Source: Hippasteria phrygiana
Taxonomy: Eukaryota > Echinodermata > Asteroidea > Valvatida > Goniasteridae
Reading direction: 5' to 3'
Assembly: GCA_037893225.1 (NCBI GenBank)
Contig: JAZGUH010000359.1
Coordinates: forward strand, 1,302,001 to 1,366,000
Length of the DNA stretch: 64,000 nucleotides
The notes under the pieces are model-generated. The model saw only the letters and a list, made by a program, of their open reading frames with translations, was not told where the DNA came from and made no database searches. Of the stretch, positions 18,901 to 29,755 are shown in pieces. Made by a program: the position numbers and the translations under genes. Position 1 is the stretch's first letter; each line of letters opens with the position of its first letter.

Positions 18901-20613
18901 CCTTTGCTTCTCTGACCGGAGCTGCCTTGGATTTCCATCATTTTTACGTGCATGAATGTACGGAAACACTTTTATGTCACGTGCTTGTAGTTGATGAATA
19001 ACTTGCGTTTTAAAGGTGGAATACAACATTTGCTTTTGCTGTAATTTTCAGAAATGAATGGATTTCGGGGTTAGTATTTTATAGCCTGCTAGCAAATACT
19101 GTAACACTGACCTGTATAAAGTTTTGTGTGCATAGATGCTGGGAAAGAAAAAAATTCTGTTCTGGTAGTCTGGTTCCCTGACCCTGCTTTAGAAAAAATC
19201 GGAGCAATTTATAGAGAATTTAGGGAATTATCAGGTCGGAGAACTAGATTTTTGTCAGCCGATAAGTGTTGGAAAAACGATATAAATTTCCTCTTTTCTT
19301 GAAAACGACAGCACACCAGGTGCCATGATTTCACAGGATGCTCGAGGCTGCTATTTACTTAAAGTCTAGTGCGGTATTTCGTAATAATTTAGTAGTTTTG
19401 TTTTTTGATGTTTGCAAATGTATATTACATGTACTTGTAACAAAGTTAACAAACAAGTTGCACATGTGGCTGCTTGCGCATGCATGTAAGTTTTTTGCTT
19501 GTCAACGATTTAGAATGTCACGTGATATTCAACAGACACTGTGATTGGCTAATGCTTACGAATCGCGGTAGGTCAAATGCTAGAGGTTCCTTGCAGTTAA
19601 TACTAAGATGGAACATAACACTGTAGTTGAAAAATGTTATTGCATGCTCCTATTGAATATGACTTCTTTTTTATGTCTCAGGGTGAATCGGATGACAGCA
19701 TCAACAGACTGGCGACGACGGACAACATGATAGCCAAGTAAGTCCCCTGTATATAAATAGGGGTGTGCATTTACGGGTAGTGCGGGAATCCGGTACCCAG
19801 TTGAAAAACAAGCATGGGTACCAATCGCAAAAGTTAAATCTCGGAAATTGCTGTTCATATTGTTCGTAAAGGTCCGTACGTTAAGACTACCACATCGGTG
19901 CATAAATGCAGGAAGATGCAAGTGCATACAAGTGAGCTCTATAGCTTTACGGTGTAAATTCCATTTTCGCAAGCATCATCGACGTTAATTTTTGTTTTTC
20001 CATGTACCCTGGTCTTCATTTTGAAAATTCCCCACAAAAAAATATCTTTTTTCATTGTCTGAGAAATTACTAAGTAATATGTTTAATCAGTTACGAGTAC
20101 TCCGTAATCTGGAACCGGTTCCCGACATTAGCGGTCGGGTACTTGGTTCCGATGCATAGCCCTAACTATAAGCAGCGGTCTCATCGGGGTGGCACTAAAT
20201 TTAAATTTGATAATTTCGAAAATATTTTAAAATAGTTTCTCAAAAAGTTATTAACTTCCTCATAATTTGTGTAAGCCCCACCCCCCCCCAGCCAGCCCTA
20301 CCTTAAGTGGAGATACCTGGCTAAGAAGTTCATTATTAATTTGGTTAAACACTGTGCATCAGGTATAGTCAATGCAATGTTTGGAACCAGAATACTTTTG
20401 TCTATTTTGTGTCAATGTGTTTGCATGACTGGCTGTTAACAGAGGAACAGTCAAAATCTCCATTTGTTTGAAGCCAGTTGTCGTGCCAACTGACGTCAGA
20501 CTTCGGTACTCTATTAGGTTCATATTGCATGAGGTCTGTATCACTCTTACATTTTTCCTCTCCCGTTTCCTGTCCCCCCCCCCCCCCCCCCCAGGAACTT
20601 CAACCAGTTTTAG
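15925..20613 (+). CDS. RPS21: RPS21, 40S ribosomal protein S21 (eS21), complete, five coding exons
   Basis: This small-subunit ribosomal protein acts in the cytoplasm. Exons 15925-15974, 17104-17167, 18279-18350, 19682-19737 and 20595-20613 join in phase to 86 codons plus TAG. The protein begins MQNEAGENVDLYTPRKC and includes [37 protein letters not shown] and ends MIAKNFNQF. Length and blocks match eS21 (about 83 aa in vertebrates); the last three residues extend past the usual NF end. All introns are GT-AG. The introns hold several repeats. The last acceptor directly follows a long C tract. AATAAA lies about 280 nt after the stop. The gene is divergent from TAF2. Confidence 0.97.
16757..16954 (+). 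repeat. Repeat family B copy 2 (RPS21 intron)
   Basis: It runs from AACCCCTTGAGCCCAGG to TCAACCGGGTGGCAAGGGGT-TTAA and shares CAGCCAAGCATAATGTACAC and ATGGATTGAAAATGCAGAGA with the other copies. Confidence 0.75.
17104..17167 (+). CDS. RPS21: RPS21 coding exon 2
   Basis: It completes Cys17 then [20 protein letters not shown] and E. The acceptor is CCAAACAG and the donor GTACAG. Confidence 0.96.
17208..17393 (+). mobile_element. TTAA-type element fragment with AATCCAACAA words
   Basis: It starts TTTAACCCTAAACCCCC and contains GATAAATCCAACAATTTCCC, GCCTGCTAAATACAACAAAA and GATTTTGTCGGATTCTGCAG, the word family of 6822-7175. Confidence 0.5.
17402..18218 (+). mobile_element. hAT-like MITE with exact 8-bp target duplication, hosting a nested TTAA element
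   Basis: The ends TAGGGCTGAGTC and TTCGGCACAGCCCTA are inverted and flanked by exact GCATTTGT repeats (17394-17401 and 18219-18226). CGAATATTCG words lie near both ends. The element at 17542-17910 is inserted inside, leaving about 450 bp of host MITE. It lies in RPS21 intron 2. Confidence 0.8.
17542..17910 (+). mobile_element. TTAA-type element with AATCCTCCAAAATCCTC words, copy 1
   Basis: It has clean ends TTAACCCTAACTCCCTACAT and GGGATGGTTAGGGTTAA. The word CTCAATCCTCCAAAATCCTC and its reverse recur about ten times. An inverted copy about 50 bp shorter is at 36514-36832. The open frames in it (84 and 77 aa) follow from the repeated word and are not a gene. Confidence 0.8.
18279..18350 (+). 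CDS. RPS21: RPS21 coding exon 3
   Basis: It encodes VDPNTGLYTGSFKTYAICGS then IRRM, 24 whole codons. The acceptor is CTTTTCAG and the donor GTACGA. Confidence 0.97.
18484..18776 (-). mobile_element. MITE family H copy 2 (inverted)
   Basis: It is the reverse complement of 8934-9184, for example CCTGTAAAAGTGGATATGG and GGCCAATCTCACTCC. Confidence 0.7.
19018..19446 (+). repeat. Repeat family F copy 1 (RPS21 intron)
   Basis: AAATACTGTAACACTGACCT, ATAGATGCTGGGAAA, AAAACGACAGCACACCA and TTTTTTGATGTTTGCAAATG are shared with 59060-59625 and in part with 32083-32275 and 38530-38665 (inverted). Confidence 0.75.
19682..19737 (+). CDS. RPS21: RPS21 coding exon 4
   Basis: It encodes [18 protein letters not shown] plus AA of Lys81. 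The acceptor is GTCTCAG and the donor GTAAGT. Confidence 0.97.
19758..20163 (+). mobile_element. hAT-like MITE family D copy 3
   Basis: It starts TAGGGGTGTGCATTTACGGG and ends TTGGTTCCGATGCATAGCCC with internal GGAACCGGTTCCCGACATTA. It is related to 3998-4569. It lies in the last RPS21 intron. Confidence 0.65.
20374..20508 (+). repeat. Dispersed repeat E copy 1
   Basis: GTTTGGAACCAGAATAC, GCATGACTGGCTGTTAAC and GCCAACTGACGTCAGACTTC are shared with 50966-51092. Confidence 0.7.
20595..20613 (+). CDS. RPS21: RPS21 coding exon 5 (terminal)
   Basis: It completes Lys81, then NFNQF and TAG. The acceptor CAG directly follows an uninterrupted C run (about 20574-20592), which acts as the pyrimidine tract. 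Confidence 0.92.
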
Positions 20614-20890
20614 ATGGGATGATCTTGAGGCCATTTCACTGCTGAGACTATGGGTACGATAGGGCTGACCTACACAGAAGCCTGCAAGAATCTTTCAGAT
20701 GGACCTGTTCATTTTTAGCATCTCTGCCTGAAGACCTTGGGTGGCAGTGTGGGGAAAAAAGAGGACAAGTGGGATTGTCTTAAAGCATGTAGCAATTTTC
20801 ATGTGTTGGCATTTAATCATGAAAGTCTCTGAAGATTTTATTTTTTAATGTACCATCAAGGAATGAACCTCTCCATGTTGTGTTATAAAA

Positions 20891-20896
20891 AATAAA
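20891..20896 (+). terminator. RPS21: RPS21 polyadenylation signal AATAAA
   Basis: This is the canonical AATAAA, about 280 nt after the RPS21 stop; a second one (GAATAAAT) follows within 25 nt. Cleavage is expected 10-30 nt downstream. Confidence 0.55.
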
Positions 20897-20983
20897 TTTT
20901 TCGTTGGCGATGAATAAATACGAGTCTCGGTTGTGAAATTGGTCCGACCTCTACAGTCGTCTTTCTTTGTATCCAAAGTTACT

Positions 20984-21155
20984 TTAACCCCCTGAGTATA
21001 GTTGTTTATAATGAGGCGTCGGGGCGGCCTGTACAGCCGAGCGTAACGTACACAATAATCCAACAATAGATGCAAAATGCAGAAAATGGTGTGTATAGAC
21101 GTCATCCGGCCTGGTGGTGAATTGTTTTGGCGTCTACAGACGTCATCCAGCTTCA
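20984..21155 (+). repeat. Repeat family B copy 3
   Basis: It starts TTAACCCCCTGAGTATAG with CAGCCGAGCGTAACGTACAC and GATGCAAAATGCAGAAAATG. Confidence 0.7.
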
Positions 21156-21159
21156 AACA

Positions 21160-24100
21160 TGATTTGAGCACTTAAACTAGAAATTCATTGATAACTACTT
21201 TTTTTTTTCCCAGTTCTTTGGGGAACAAATACAAATAGCTCGGAAACCAATTTCATGGAGCTACTTGGCATGCTGTCTGCAGTGAATACAACACACACGG
21301 TCAAGCACACTTGTGCATTTTCCTGTACTTGGGCCAAGTACAAAAAAAAAGCTAGATTTTTCATGTATTTTGCTTCATCTTGGCACCATTCTTTTGATGA
21401 TCAATTTCATTTCCTGATATTTTGACTTCTACAAAGCCAGCGAGGGCAGTAGTTTACTGGCATTTGTGATTAGTTTGTTGAAATTGAAAAGAACATGCAT
21501 AAACAATTGGGTACTTTTAAATAATCAAATACGTTGAATAACTAATAAGAAGCTGGCAACCATTTTTTATTTAAATGCTTTGCGGCCATCTTGGGAAAAA
21601 AACAGCAAATAAATAAAAAGGCCCTCATCCTCTTTTTGAAAAAACCTGGACATCAACTGGTATTTTTTTTTCTGCTCAGCCTTATGACTTGGGGTGTTCT
21701 CTTCCATTGTTCCCTTTGTACTTTTTCACAACCTGCCCCATAAAGGTTTGTACATTAATTCTACCGAGCCTAAGTTGTATTGTTATCACTAATCCCCAAG
21801 TCCTCAGTAGTACACCAAATTATGGGGACATACACTGGTCGTACGATAGACTATGCGCAGTTAATGCCTACTCACTCAAACACATGGAGCTTGTGGGGTC
21901 CTTGAATTTCTTCTGTGGGTACCATTGCTCCCATTGTGCGAGTACCCCACAAGGCTACTCCCTACAAAAACACACATTGGAAACGGCTCAACTCGGTACG
22001 TAACACTTACTAGACTGTCGGAATAGCATTTCACTGGGGCCGAAAGAAAAGTCAGTTTCTCTTATTTATATGTTTTAGCATGGTAGAATATTTCTGCTGG
22101 AAAGTGAAAGATAGAGAAACATACTGCACTCAAGATAACTAATGACAAACGTTGCTTTATTTCTGAATGAGCAGTACAATCCAGGCACCATTTAGTAATA
22201 GGTTAGAATGTGTTGTAGCTTCCATAACAGCTTGAATAAATGGCAACATCAGGCACCCACAGTACAAGTCTCATGATTGGGTAAAGGCTTGCAGATGTTT
22301 TCTGCCCTGTTCTGGTACTGCACTTCAAAGCAAAGAAATTGGAGGGAGGGTCATTTCGACAACCCTGAATCCATTCCTGGCTTAATCCTACGGTGTGCCA
22401 TGGGACTAAATTTTTCAGTCCGTTTGTAAACTTTTTTTGTTTACGCCGCCGTGTTGTGGTCAAAAATTTTCAAACTCCACAAGTTCCCTATGGAAACACA
22501 CCCACACAGCCTAGTAAAAGTTGCTATAGCCTGGATTTTGTCATCAAAACTTATGGCCAATGTGAAATCTTATAAGGATTGTACTGGCTAGGTAGGCAGA
22601 CCACAGGCTGACCTTGTGTGCACCTGATAATGGTTCTCCAGCGGCTTTGATCTTCAAGTGCTGTTTGAGTTTGACCATAGGTTGAGGTTGGTGGTGGGGC
22701 TAAGTGGCTTTTTTTTGCTTTTCATAAGATGGAATTTGCCTCGGGATGATGTAAATTCAATATTTTTTTTTTTTCCTTGGGTCTGGAGGGCTTTTATCTG
22801 TCTGTTTAGACCTTGTGTTCACCAAAACAAACGTATTACACACTAGCTATTCACACCTGAAAAATTTAGTACGATGGTGTGACAGTGTGCATAAAAAGGT
22901 GATGGTGAACCACAAGGTTTAAAGAATAGAAAGTTGCTTTTGGACATCACATTACCCAAACATCTTTGACCATTGTGTACTGGTAAGAACTACAGTAGAC
23001 ATTAAACTGGCCATCAAGTATATCTTGTCCACATTTACAGGCTGCATGTTAAGGCAATTTCTATTTAATTAATGACTGGCATGATCATTTCTATTTCACT
23101 CATGGAGCATCAACAATAGAACAATGCATTAAGTCCCACCCCTTCAGATTTTGACTAAAGTCTAACATGCATACTCCTGTTGTGTGTAGATGTAAATACA
23201 TGTATTAGTCAAAACATTAAGGGGCAGACCTTACTGGCTCTATAGAGGAATTTCACATTAGCCCCTTCTGCGCACTTCTGGGTTGAAAGCAAGAATGTCA
23301 GTGGCAAACAAAACAACGCTTTTCAGCGCATTCATTCATGCATGAATTAATCATGCATTGAGATCCTCGTTTTCAAACGCGGAAGTGCGCAGATCGGCGC
23401 TAAACTCATCGTTGTGGGATTCCTCTATTGCAACATGAGCTTGGAAAGAAAAGCTACAGCATAATGCCAAATCTCAAAATGGCATCAGTACAAAGCGTCC
23501 CGATTACCACCCCCCTCACAAATTTATTTTAAAAATAAACATTTTGTTTTAAGCTAAACTGCACCTTTAAACATGAATCACCACCAGCAAGGGCCGTAAA
23601 TACAGTTTCTGCAAATACAAAAACAGCGCCCTCAACAGTTTGTACACCGAGCAGATAGAATTTTGTTTATCCATTTGTGTTGTGACAATACTATCTCATG
23701 AGTTTCTCAAAGTTATACAACAGGGATCTTACAAACCCCAGCCCGGGCCAATTTCAAGAAACTGCTAAGCAAAAAAAAAAGTTGCTTATCCAAAACGGGT
23801 TACTAGCCAAAATGCCATGTAATGTGTATTGTTTGTGACCAATTCTCCACAGATTTTTGCTTAGCACATAAATTTGCTAACTATTTTGCCCCCACTTGGG
23901 AGCTTCACAAAAATAGCCTTTATATACATGCATAGCCGCCAACACTGGTGCAGTGATGAATAGTTTATGTGTGTATAATATAGGAGGCATAAACGCAAAA
24001 GTTTTGTCTCATTTGGTTGATGCTCTGCAATATTGATACATGTACTGTACTTGATGAAAATCCAAGTATCGATTCATATTTTCATATTTCCTGAATTCTT

Positions 24101-24590
24101 AATAAATTTTTATTTTAACAGTTGGCAGCTATGTACATTGTACATGTATGAACGGTCCGCGTACCACAATAAGAAAACCTAACAATATTTAGACAAAAAA
24201 ATTTAATGTGTTTCCCTGCTTTAGTAATGTTAATCTGCAACTATTGGCAAACTTATTCAAGGCATCCCGTATAAAATGTCTTCAGGCTTTACAGACGTCC
24301 ATCTCTGATAAATTATTCCATACAAAACCAAATATATCTATAAACGCTTTACGCAGTCAAAATCTTCGCTATTATGTATAAGTACTCTTCAATCATTTTT
24401 TTAATGTACAAACTGTCCACACCCGAGGATTACAATCCCCAATAAAGCCTTATGCCCTCTTTTCTACAAATTTTACAAATTTATTATTGGCAACCAGATA
24501 GGTCCAGTTTCATGTAATCTCTAATGGTAATAGCGAATAACTGTCACTACCTTTAGCAGAAAATACTGTGCTAACGGTAAGTGTATTTCA
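21160..24590. other. Intergenic DNA downstream of RPS21, no gene recognised
   Basis: It is AT-rich with short, unconvincing frames. One MITE-like unit (23241-23428) is annotated separately. I see no conserved coding segment on either strand. Confidence 0.5.
23241..23428. mobile_element. Short MITE with TAGAGGAAT ends
   Basis: TATAGAGGAATTT and GGGATTCCTCTATTG form inverted ends about 190 bp apart. Internal GCGCACTTCTGGG and GGAAGTGCGCAG add a second inverted pair. Confidence 0.5.
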
Positions 24591-24598
24591 GTGTTATA

Positions 24599-25489
24599 GC
24601 CCGTTCTCACTTGGAACGATTTTCTACGCAAATGCCGTGCGACTGCCAAATCGCACAGGGCGTACGGGAGTCGCACGGCAGTCTGTTGATGATTCGCACA
24701 GGTTGTAGGGGTGTCGTGTGTAATTCGGACGGGTCGCATGCCCGTGCAAGTTTTTTCAAATGTTAAAAATGTCCATACGGCAGTCACATGGCAGTCTGAA
24801 GAGAGTCGCATGGCTCGGCCGTACAACTTCCAGCAGACCCTGTGCGACTCCCGTGCGACATCCATCAGACTGCCGTGCAACTACCGTGCAACCTGTGCGA
24901 ATCTCATGAGAGCCTGGTTCGACTGCTATCAGACTGCTGTACAAGCTGTAGGAATCTCATGCAAGTGCGGTGCGACCCCATGCGAGCGCGGTGCTACTGC
25001 CATCCAACCTGGACGGATCTCACCAACAAACATAAAAAGCGGCCTCAGCGGCCTGAAAATCATTCGCTACCTGATGTTCAAGCTGTCCACATCAAGATGG
25101 CAGACAAGCAGAGAAGATCGACGTCAAAAGGCCCTGCTTTTATGCGATTCGCGCGGATTGAACGGCGCTTGTACGGCGGTCGCACGGCGCTCTGATTGGT
25201 TGTACAGCGGTTGTACCGCATGCGCACAGGTCGCACGCGAGTTGAACAAAAATCGCACGGCGCTTGCGCGGGACTCATACAGGTTGTACAGCAGTCGCAC
25301 GGAACTTGAACCGTTATTGGATGTTTCGGGAGAAAAAGTCGCACGAGAGTTGAACGGCAGTCGCACGGCAGTTGTACAAGTGAGACTGCACGGGAAAGAA
25401 ACAGGGAAAGTCGTACGGAAATCGCACAGCTGTACGATTTTTTTAGTCGCACTGCAGTTGTACAAAAAATCATTCAAGTGAGAACAGGC
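24599..25489. mobile_element. 0.9-kb inverted-repeat element built of GTCGCACGG words
   Basis: The ends GCCCGTTCTCACTTGG and CAAGTGAGAACAGGC are inverted and flanked by TATA on both sides. The interior is packed with GTCGCACGGCAGT-like words and their complements (CCGTGCGACT). All six frames read repeated Arg/Ala/Cys-rich strings (up to 256 codons) that I regard as non-coding. Confidence 0.7.
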
Positions 25490-25814
25490 TATATTAGTAA
25501 GGGATTTTGGCTTGCGTGCATGCATGCATACATACATCACTTAACTAAGAATTCTGTGCTTACAGGGGTTTACAGGCTTTCAAGCAGACCCATGTGTAAA
25601 AGTACATGTAGGTGAATAGTTGTATCAAAATGAAGACAAAAACGTAGGACGACAAAATCACGCTAAAAGTAGGACTTTTGCAGGATTTCTGGAGTAGTTT
25701 TCGTTGATACTCACCCATGTCCACAGCATCACAAGCCTCATTTGGCATGTTTTGTACTTGGCAGTAAAGTTGCAGTACTCCTGCACCCAAGCCCTTGATT
25801 GTGTGATTTCCATG

Positions 25815-25955
25815 ACAGTGTGTAACACTGCTATGAAAAACATTCAATGAGATTTCATTTTCCGGAGTTGTGGGACAACAAAAGTAGGAAAAAGAAGGGA
25901 AACAAATAGGGAATAAAAAGTGGGAAATGTAGGAATACTTGAAAGCCTGGAGTTA
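25815..25955 (+). repeat. Dispersed repeat (GGAGTTGTGGGAC family) copy 2
   Basis: It matches 3395-3625, including ATTCAATGAGATTTCATTTT and GTAGGAATACTTGAAAG. Confidence 0.6.
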
Positions 25956-25959
25956 CCGC

Positions 25960-28030
25960 ACAATTTCTTTGGTAACTCGATTAGCACAGAATTGCTGGCG
26001 GTTATCACAGAATCCGGCATTAGGAATTCCATGAAATTTGGGCCCTGAGGTTGAATACAGATTGCTAACAGCTTCAACCACTTTAAAATACCATATATTT
26101 TGTGCACAGCTACTAACTACTTTTTAACTACTTTTAAAGAAATTTTACAGGAATCTTCTTTTAAATGTAAACTTTCATTATTAAAAAAAAAAATTTACGT
26201 TTAATAATACACTCAAGATCAACTCATCTCAATTTGTATGGCACTCCAACAAACCAAGAAGTTGGAAAAAAAACATTTAAATATGTATTTCACTGGGACA
26301 AACCTTTGCAGTACATGTACTGAACAATTACATTTTGTACATAGGTCTACATGTATTCTCAAACGAAGTCTTCTACTCGTACAGTGGTTGAGCTTGTGGG
26401 ATTCATTAAAATGCTCCTTGCTGGAGCAATATTTCAAATCTTAGTGTGTCAGTGTCCATTCTGATGGGCAAGATTGTCCAATATGACAATAGTCGAGTGA
26501 CACGGTACACCCACATTTTTTTATTATCTTCAAGCAAACTTGAATCCTCGATCCTGATTGGTCAATTCATGGTGGCAACAACAGTGAGATATTATACCTA
26601 ATCGGATGGTCCATATCGCACAATGTGTATTACGCTGTTCTAACTCTACGCAAAACGTAAAGCTGCACAATCCACTGGAAATTCAATGATGGCGCGCTTG
26701 CGTCCTATGTAAATCGCGGAAACTGTTACTGTGTTGTACATTTTGGTTGCGTGTACAACGTGCATGTTCTATCTTTAGTGCGAGTGAAGTTTGCTCAAAG
26801 ATAAATTCGTTATTCCACTTGCACTCGTGGACCACGGAATAATGTAATGTGTCTGCGTCCCACATACGTGCAACAAGTCACATAATCAGTAGTGTAGCCA
26901 AAACAAATTTCATTGGAAGGGTGGTTACCAGGAAAACAATCTTGAGATTTTCAGAGCGGGGGAAATTCATTCCAAACAAGGTGATCCGCGGATCACATGT
27001 GATCACACGTGGTCACTGCATCTATGCCACATACATACCATACCAACATACTAATGACCCCTAATGACCCCTACATGACCTTTGACCTCAGCATTCCGAA
27101 GAAGAATTGCATCTTCCCACCCAAGGGTCACTGCGTATAAGTTTCATCAAAATCCATGAAAGCATGTAGAATGTTATAAACTTTCTCCCAAAAACTTCAC
27201 CTGAAACTAATAGACATACATACGTACGTACATACATACGGAGCTACAGGGCTACGGTCACACAGAATTTAGGACTGGTAAGTGCCCCCCAACAAAAATT
27301 AGGTGACACAAAAAGGGAATGGGTGCTGAAGGAAATTTCTACAAATTACAGTTTTTCTGGAATATGAGTAGAGTTGCAGGTCCTACATTGCCCCTGCCTG
27401 AGCGATCAACAGTTTCTTTCAGGATCCTCCATGGACGTCCAGATTGCAGCTTGTCTGCAGGACAGAGAGAGCGAAAAATACTGATAAATGATGGAGTCCT
27501 TAACTAGCAGACAGTGAATTCTAGCAAAGATCGTTCTGCTTTGTTTACATCGAGTATGCCATGAATAAACAATGTGGCATAATGTGCAGAAATGATCCCA
27601 GGACACAAGGCTCTATTTAAAGATAGATTAGGAAGTGTTTTTTAAATTACACAACACGGTCGTCACCCATGCAAATTGCTCATATGGTAGAACTTTGCTA
27701 TAAGGAACACCACTATATATGTACCAAACATCTGGCTATAACGAACATCCTCTTTGGCTTCCAAATTGTTGTATTTAATACATACATGTACCATTATTCA
27801 CTATAACGAACGACTGCTCCCATGACGTTTGTTATAATGGTGTTTTACTGTATTATATTTGTGATGTTACATGTACATGTCATCCAGTATATTTATATTT
27901 CTTTCTTCAGAAACTAGCCTGATGTGAAATCCTTGGTTTTGATGCCAACTCATCAGGCTGAATGACTTTTTACAGTTAACCCTTTAGGTAACCGGGTTAT
28001 ACTACAGATGCCTTCTCATATCCCTTGCCC
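25960..28030. other. Intergenic DNA, no gene recognised
   Basis: It contains TACGTACGTACATACATACG microsatellite-like sequence near 27220-27240 and the DR1 site. No coding segment is recognised. Confidence 0.45.
27076..27088 (-). promoter_or_regulatory. Perfect DR1 nuclear-receptor half-site pair
   Basis: TGACCTTTGACCT is the reverse complement of AGGTCA-A-AGGTCA, the DR1 site bound by HNF4/RXR-type receptors. It sits in a stretch with ATGACCCCTAATGACCCC, so it may be a property of a repeat rather than an enhancer. Confidence 0.35.
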
Positions 28031-28032
28031 AG

Positions 28033-28463
28033 TATATCCCGCATTGTGCCACACCCCTTCAGATCCCACACCTAGGACATCCCAGGTTATGCCACACAAG
28101 TTCAGACCCTACACCCAGCATATCCCGGGTTCACACACACACCTTAAGATCCTGCAACAAGGATATGCCAGGTTATATGCCACACTGCACACCCAAGATA
28201 TCCCAGGTTACACGTGTCACACACTTCACACCCGGGATATCCCAGGTTATGCCACACACCTTCAGATCTTGCGCCCAGAATATCCCAGGTTATGCTATAC
28301 ACCTTCAGATCCCGCACCCAGGATATCCCAGGTTGTGCCACACACCTTCAGATCCTGCACCCAGAATATCCCAGGTTATGCTATACACCTTCAGATCTTG
28401 CGCCCAGGATATCCCAGGTTGTGCCACACACCTTCAGATCCCACACCCAGGGTATCCTAGGCT
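28033..28463 (+). repeat. 43-bp minisatellite, about 10 units
   Basis: The unit contains ATATCCCAGGTTATGCCACA then CACCTTCAGATC and CACCCAGG. Later units are regular at 43 bp; earlier ones are diverged or shortened. Because 43 is not a multiple of three, three units cycle through all frames, giving long frames (150, 134 and 105 codons) that are artefacts of repetition. Confidence 0.85.
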
Positions 28464-28603
28464 CTGTGGATGTGTACTCAAAGTATGTGGGATCTGGAGG
28501 TCAATTGTGTGTTCAAGAACTGAGCCCATAATATCCTGGGTCAAGGCATTAAAAAGACAAGTCTTTTGAGTTAACTATTCTGACATTCTGCCCATTCCTA
28601 CGC

Positions 28604-29046
28604 CAGAGCTGCCAACCTTTTCAAACTCATTTAAGTTTTCAGAAAGCAAAAAAATCAGCATTTTGCTCAGAAAATCTGTATTTTTCATGAAATTTAAACT
28701 ATACCTGAAAATCAGATTTTTTCGCACAGCATATCTGCACCACTGAAACAGCATAATTAGTTCTTAATAGTGAGAATGAAATTCGGCATGGATCTCATTA
28801 AAAAAAAGGGAAAACAGGTTATTTCTTCTGTTAAAGCTAAAGTTGCATCAATTCAGTTCGGATCGCAATAATGAGCCAGTACACGTGCAGTATATAATAG
28901 CATAATATGCATGACAAAACATTATAATGGTTGGGGATTTCACAAAATCCATATTTATGAACAAAAATTCATACTATTCATAATTCATGTGTTTTTCGTG
29001 AATTTCCGTATGAAATCCGGAAAATCCCTACTGGTTGGCAGCTCTG
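28604..29046. mobile_element. MITE with CAGAGCTGCCAACC inverted ends
   Basis: CAGAGCTGCCAACC (left) and GGTTGGCAGCTCTG (right) are perfect inverted repeats about 440 bp apart. TTTCATGAAA and AAAATC words recur inside. A partial copy in the opposite orientation is at about 43780-43915. Confidence 0.75.
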
Positions 29047-29485
29047 CAACACATTCTATGAAAAATGAGTTAATGGGGAAAAAAATAAGCGAAGCAAGGC
29101 AGCTTTAGCTTTGATGTTCCTGTGTCACAATCTACCTACTCAAACACAATAGCTGATGAATGATGGGTACAAGAGAGCCGTAAATTAGAATGTGACATGA
29201 AGCGAGACAAACTAATATCAATTTGTGAAATTAAAGCGACGTGGTAACCGCAGACCATGACGTCAACAAGACTTAATCATTCATAATAATATTGTGTCAC
29301 GGATAACAGCCAATAGACTCGGAAACTCCCTACTGATTCTGCATGAACGCATTCTACCTTCATTACGTTTGTAAATGTATTCAGTTAGCAAACCATAAGA
29401 TGTGCATTATCGGATGCATACTATAGGAACAGGTGTTATTGACTGGCTGATGTCCATTTACAAATGTATTTATAATTTATGATTA

Positions 29486-29755
29486 GGGTCATTCTATAAA
29501 TTTGGCGTCCAATTTTGGCGTCCAATTTTGGTGTCCCTGTTACATCTGACATACATATTTTGCAATTCACGACACATTCTTTCATGCCTTCTTCTATCTC
29601 CAAGAGTGATTAAGTAAAGCAAAGTTCCTGCCAAACAAGTACAAAATAGTGTGAAGTCCATTTTAATGATACTTGAAGGGAAATTACACAGGTCAAGTGT
29701 AACAGGGACACCAAAAAATGTCCCTCTTTTGGACCCCAAATTTATAGAATGACCC
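29486..29755. mobile_element. MITE with GGGTCATTCTATAAATTTGG ends
   Basis: The 20-bp inverted ends are perfect, with a second inverted pair GGTGTCCCTGTTAC / GTAACAGGGACACC inside. It is about 270 bp. Confidence 0.85.

Noticed and set aside
24711..25481. 256-codon plus-strand frame
   Set aside because: It lies wholly in the GTCGCACGG word element; all frames are Arg/Ala/Cys-rich repeats and the opposite strand is equally open.
28008..28569. Three overlapping frames of 105-150 codons; also considered as a CRISPR-like array
   Set aside because: This is a 43-bp tandem minisatellite without unique spacers, in a eukaryotic genome.
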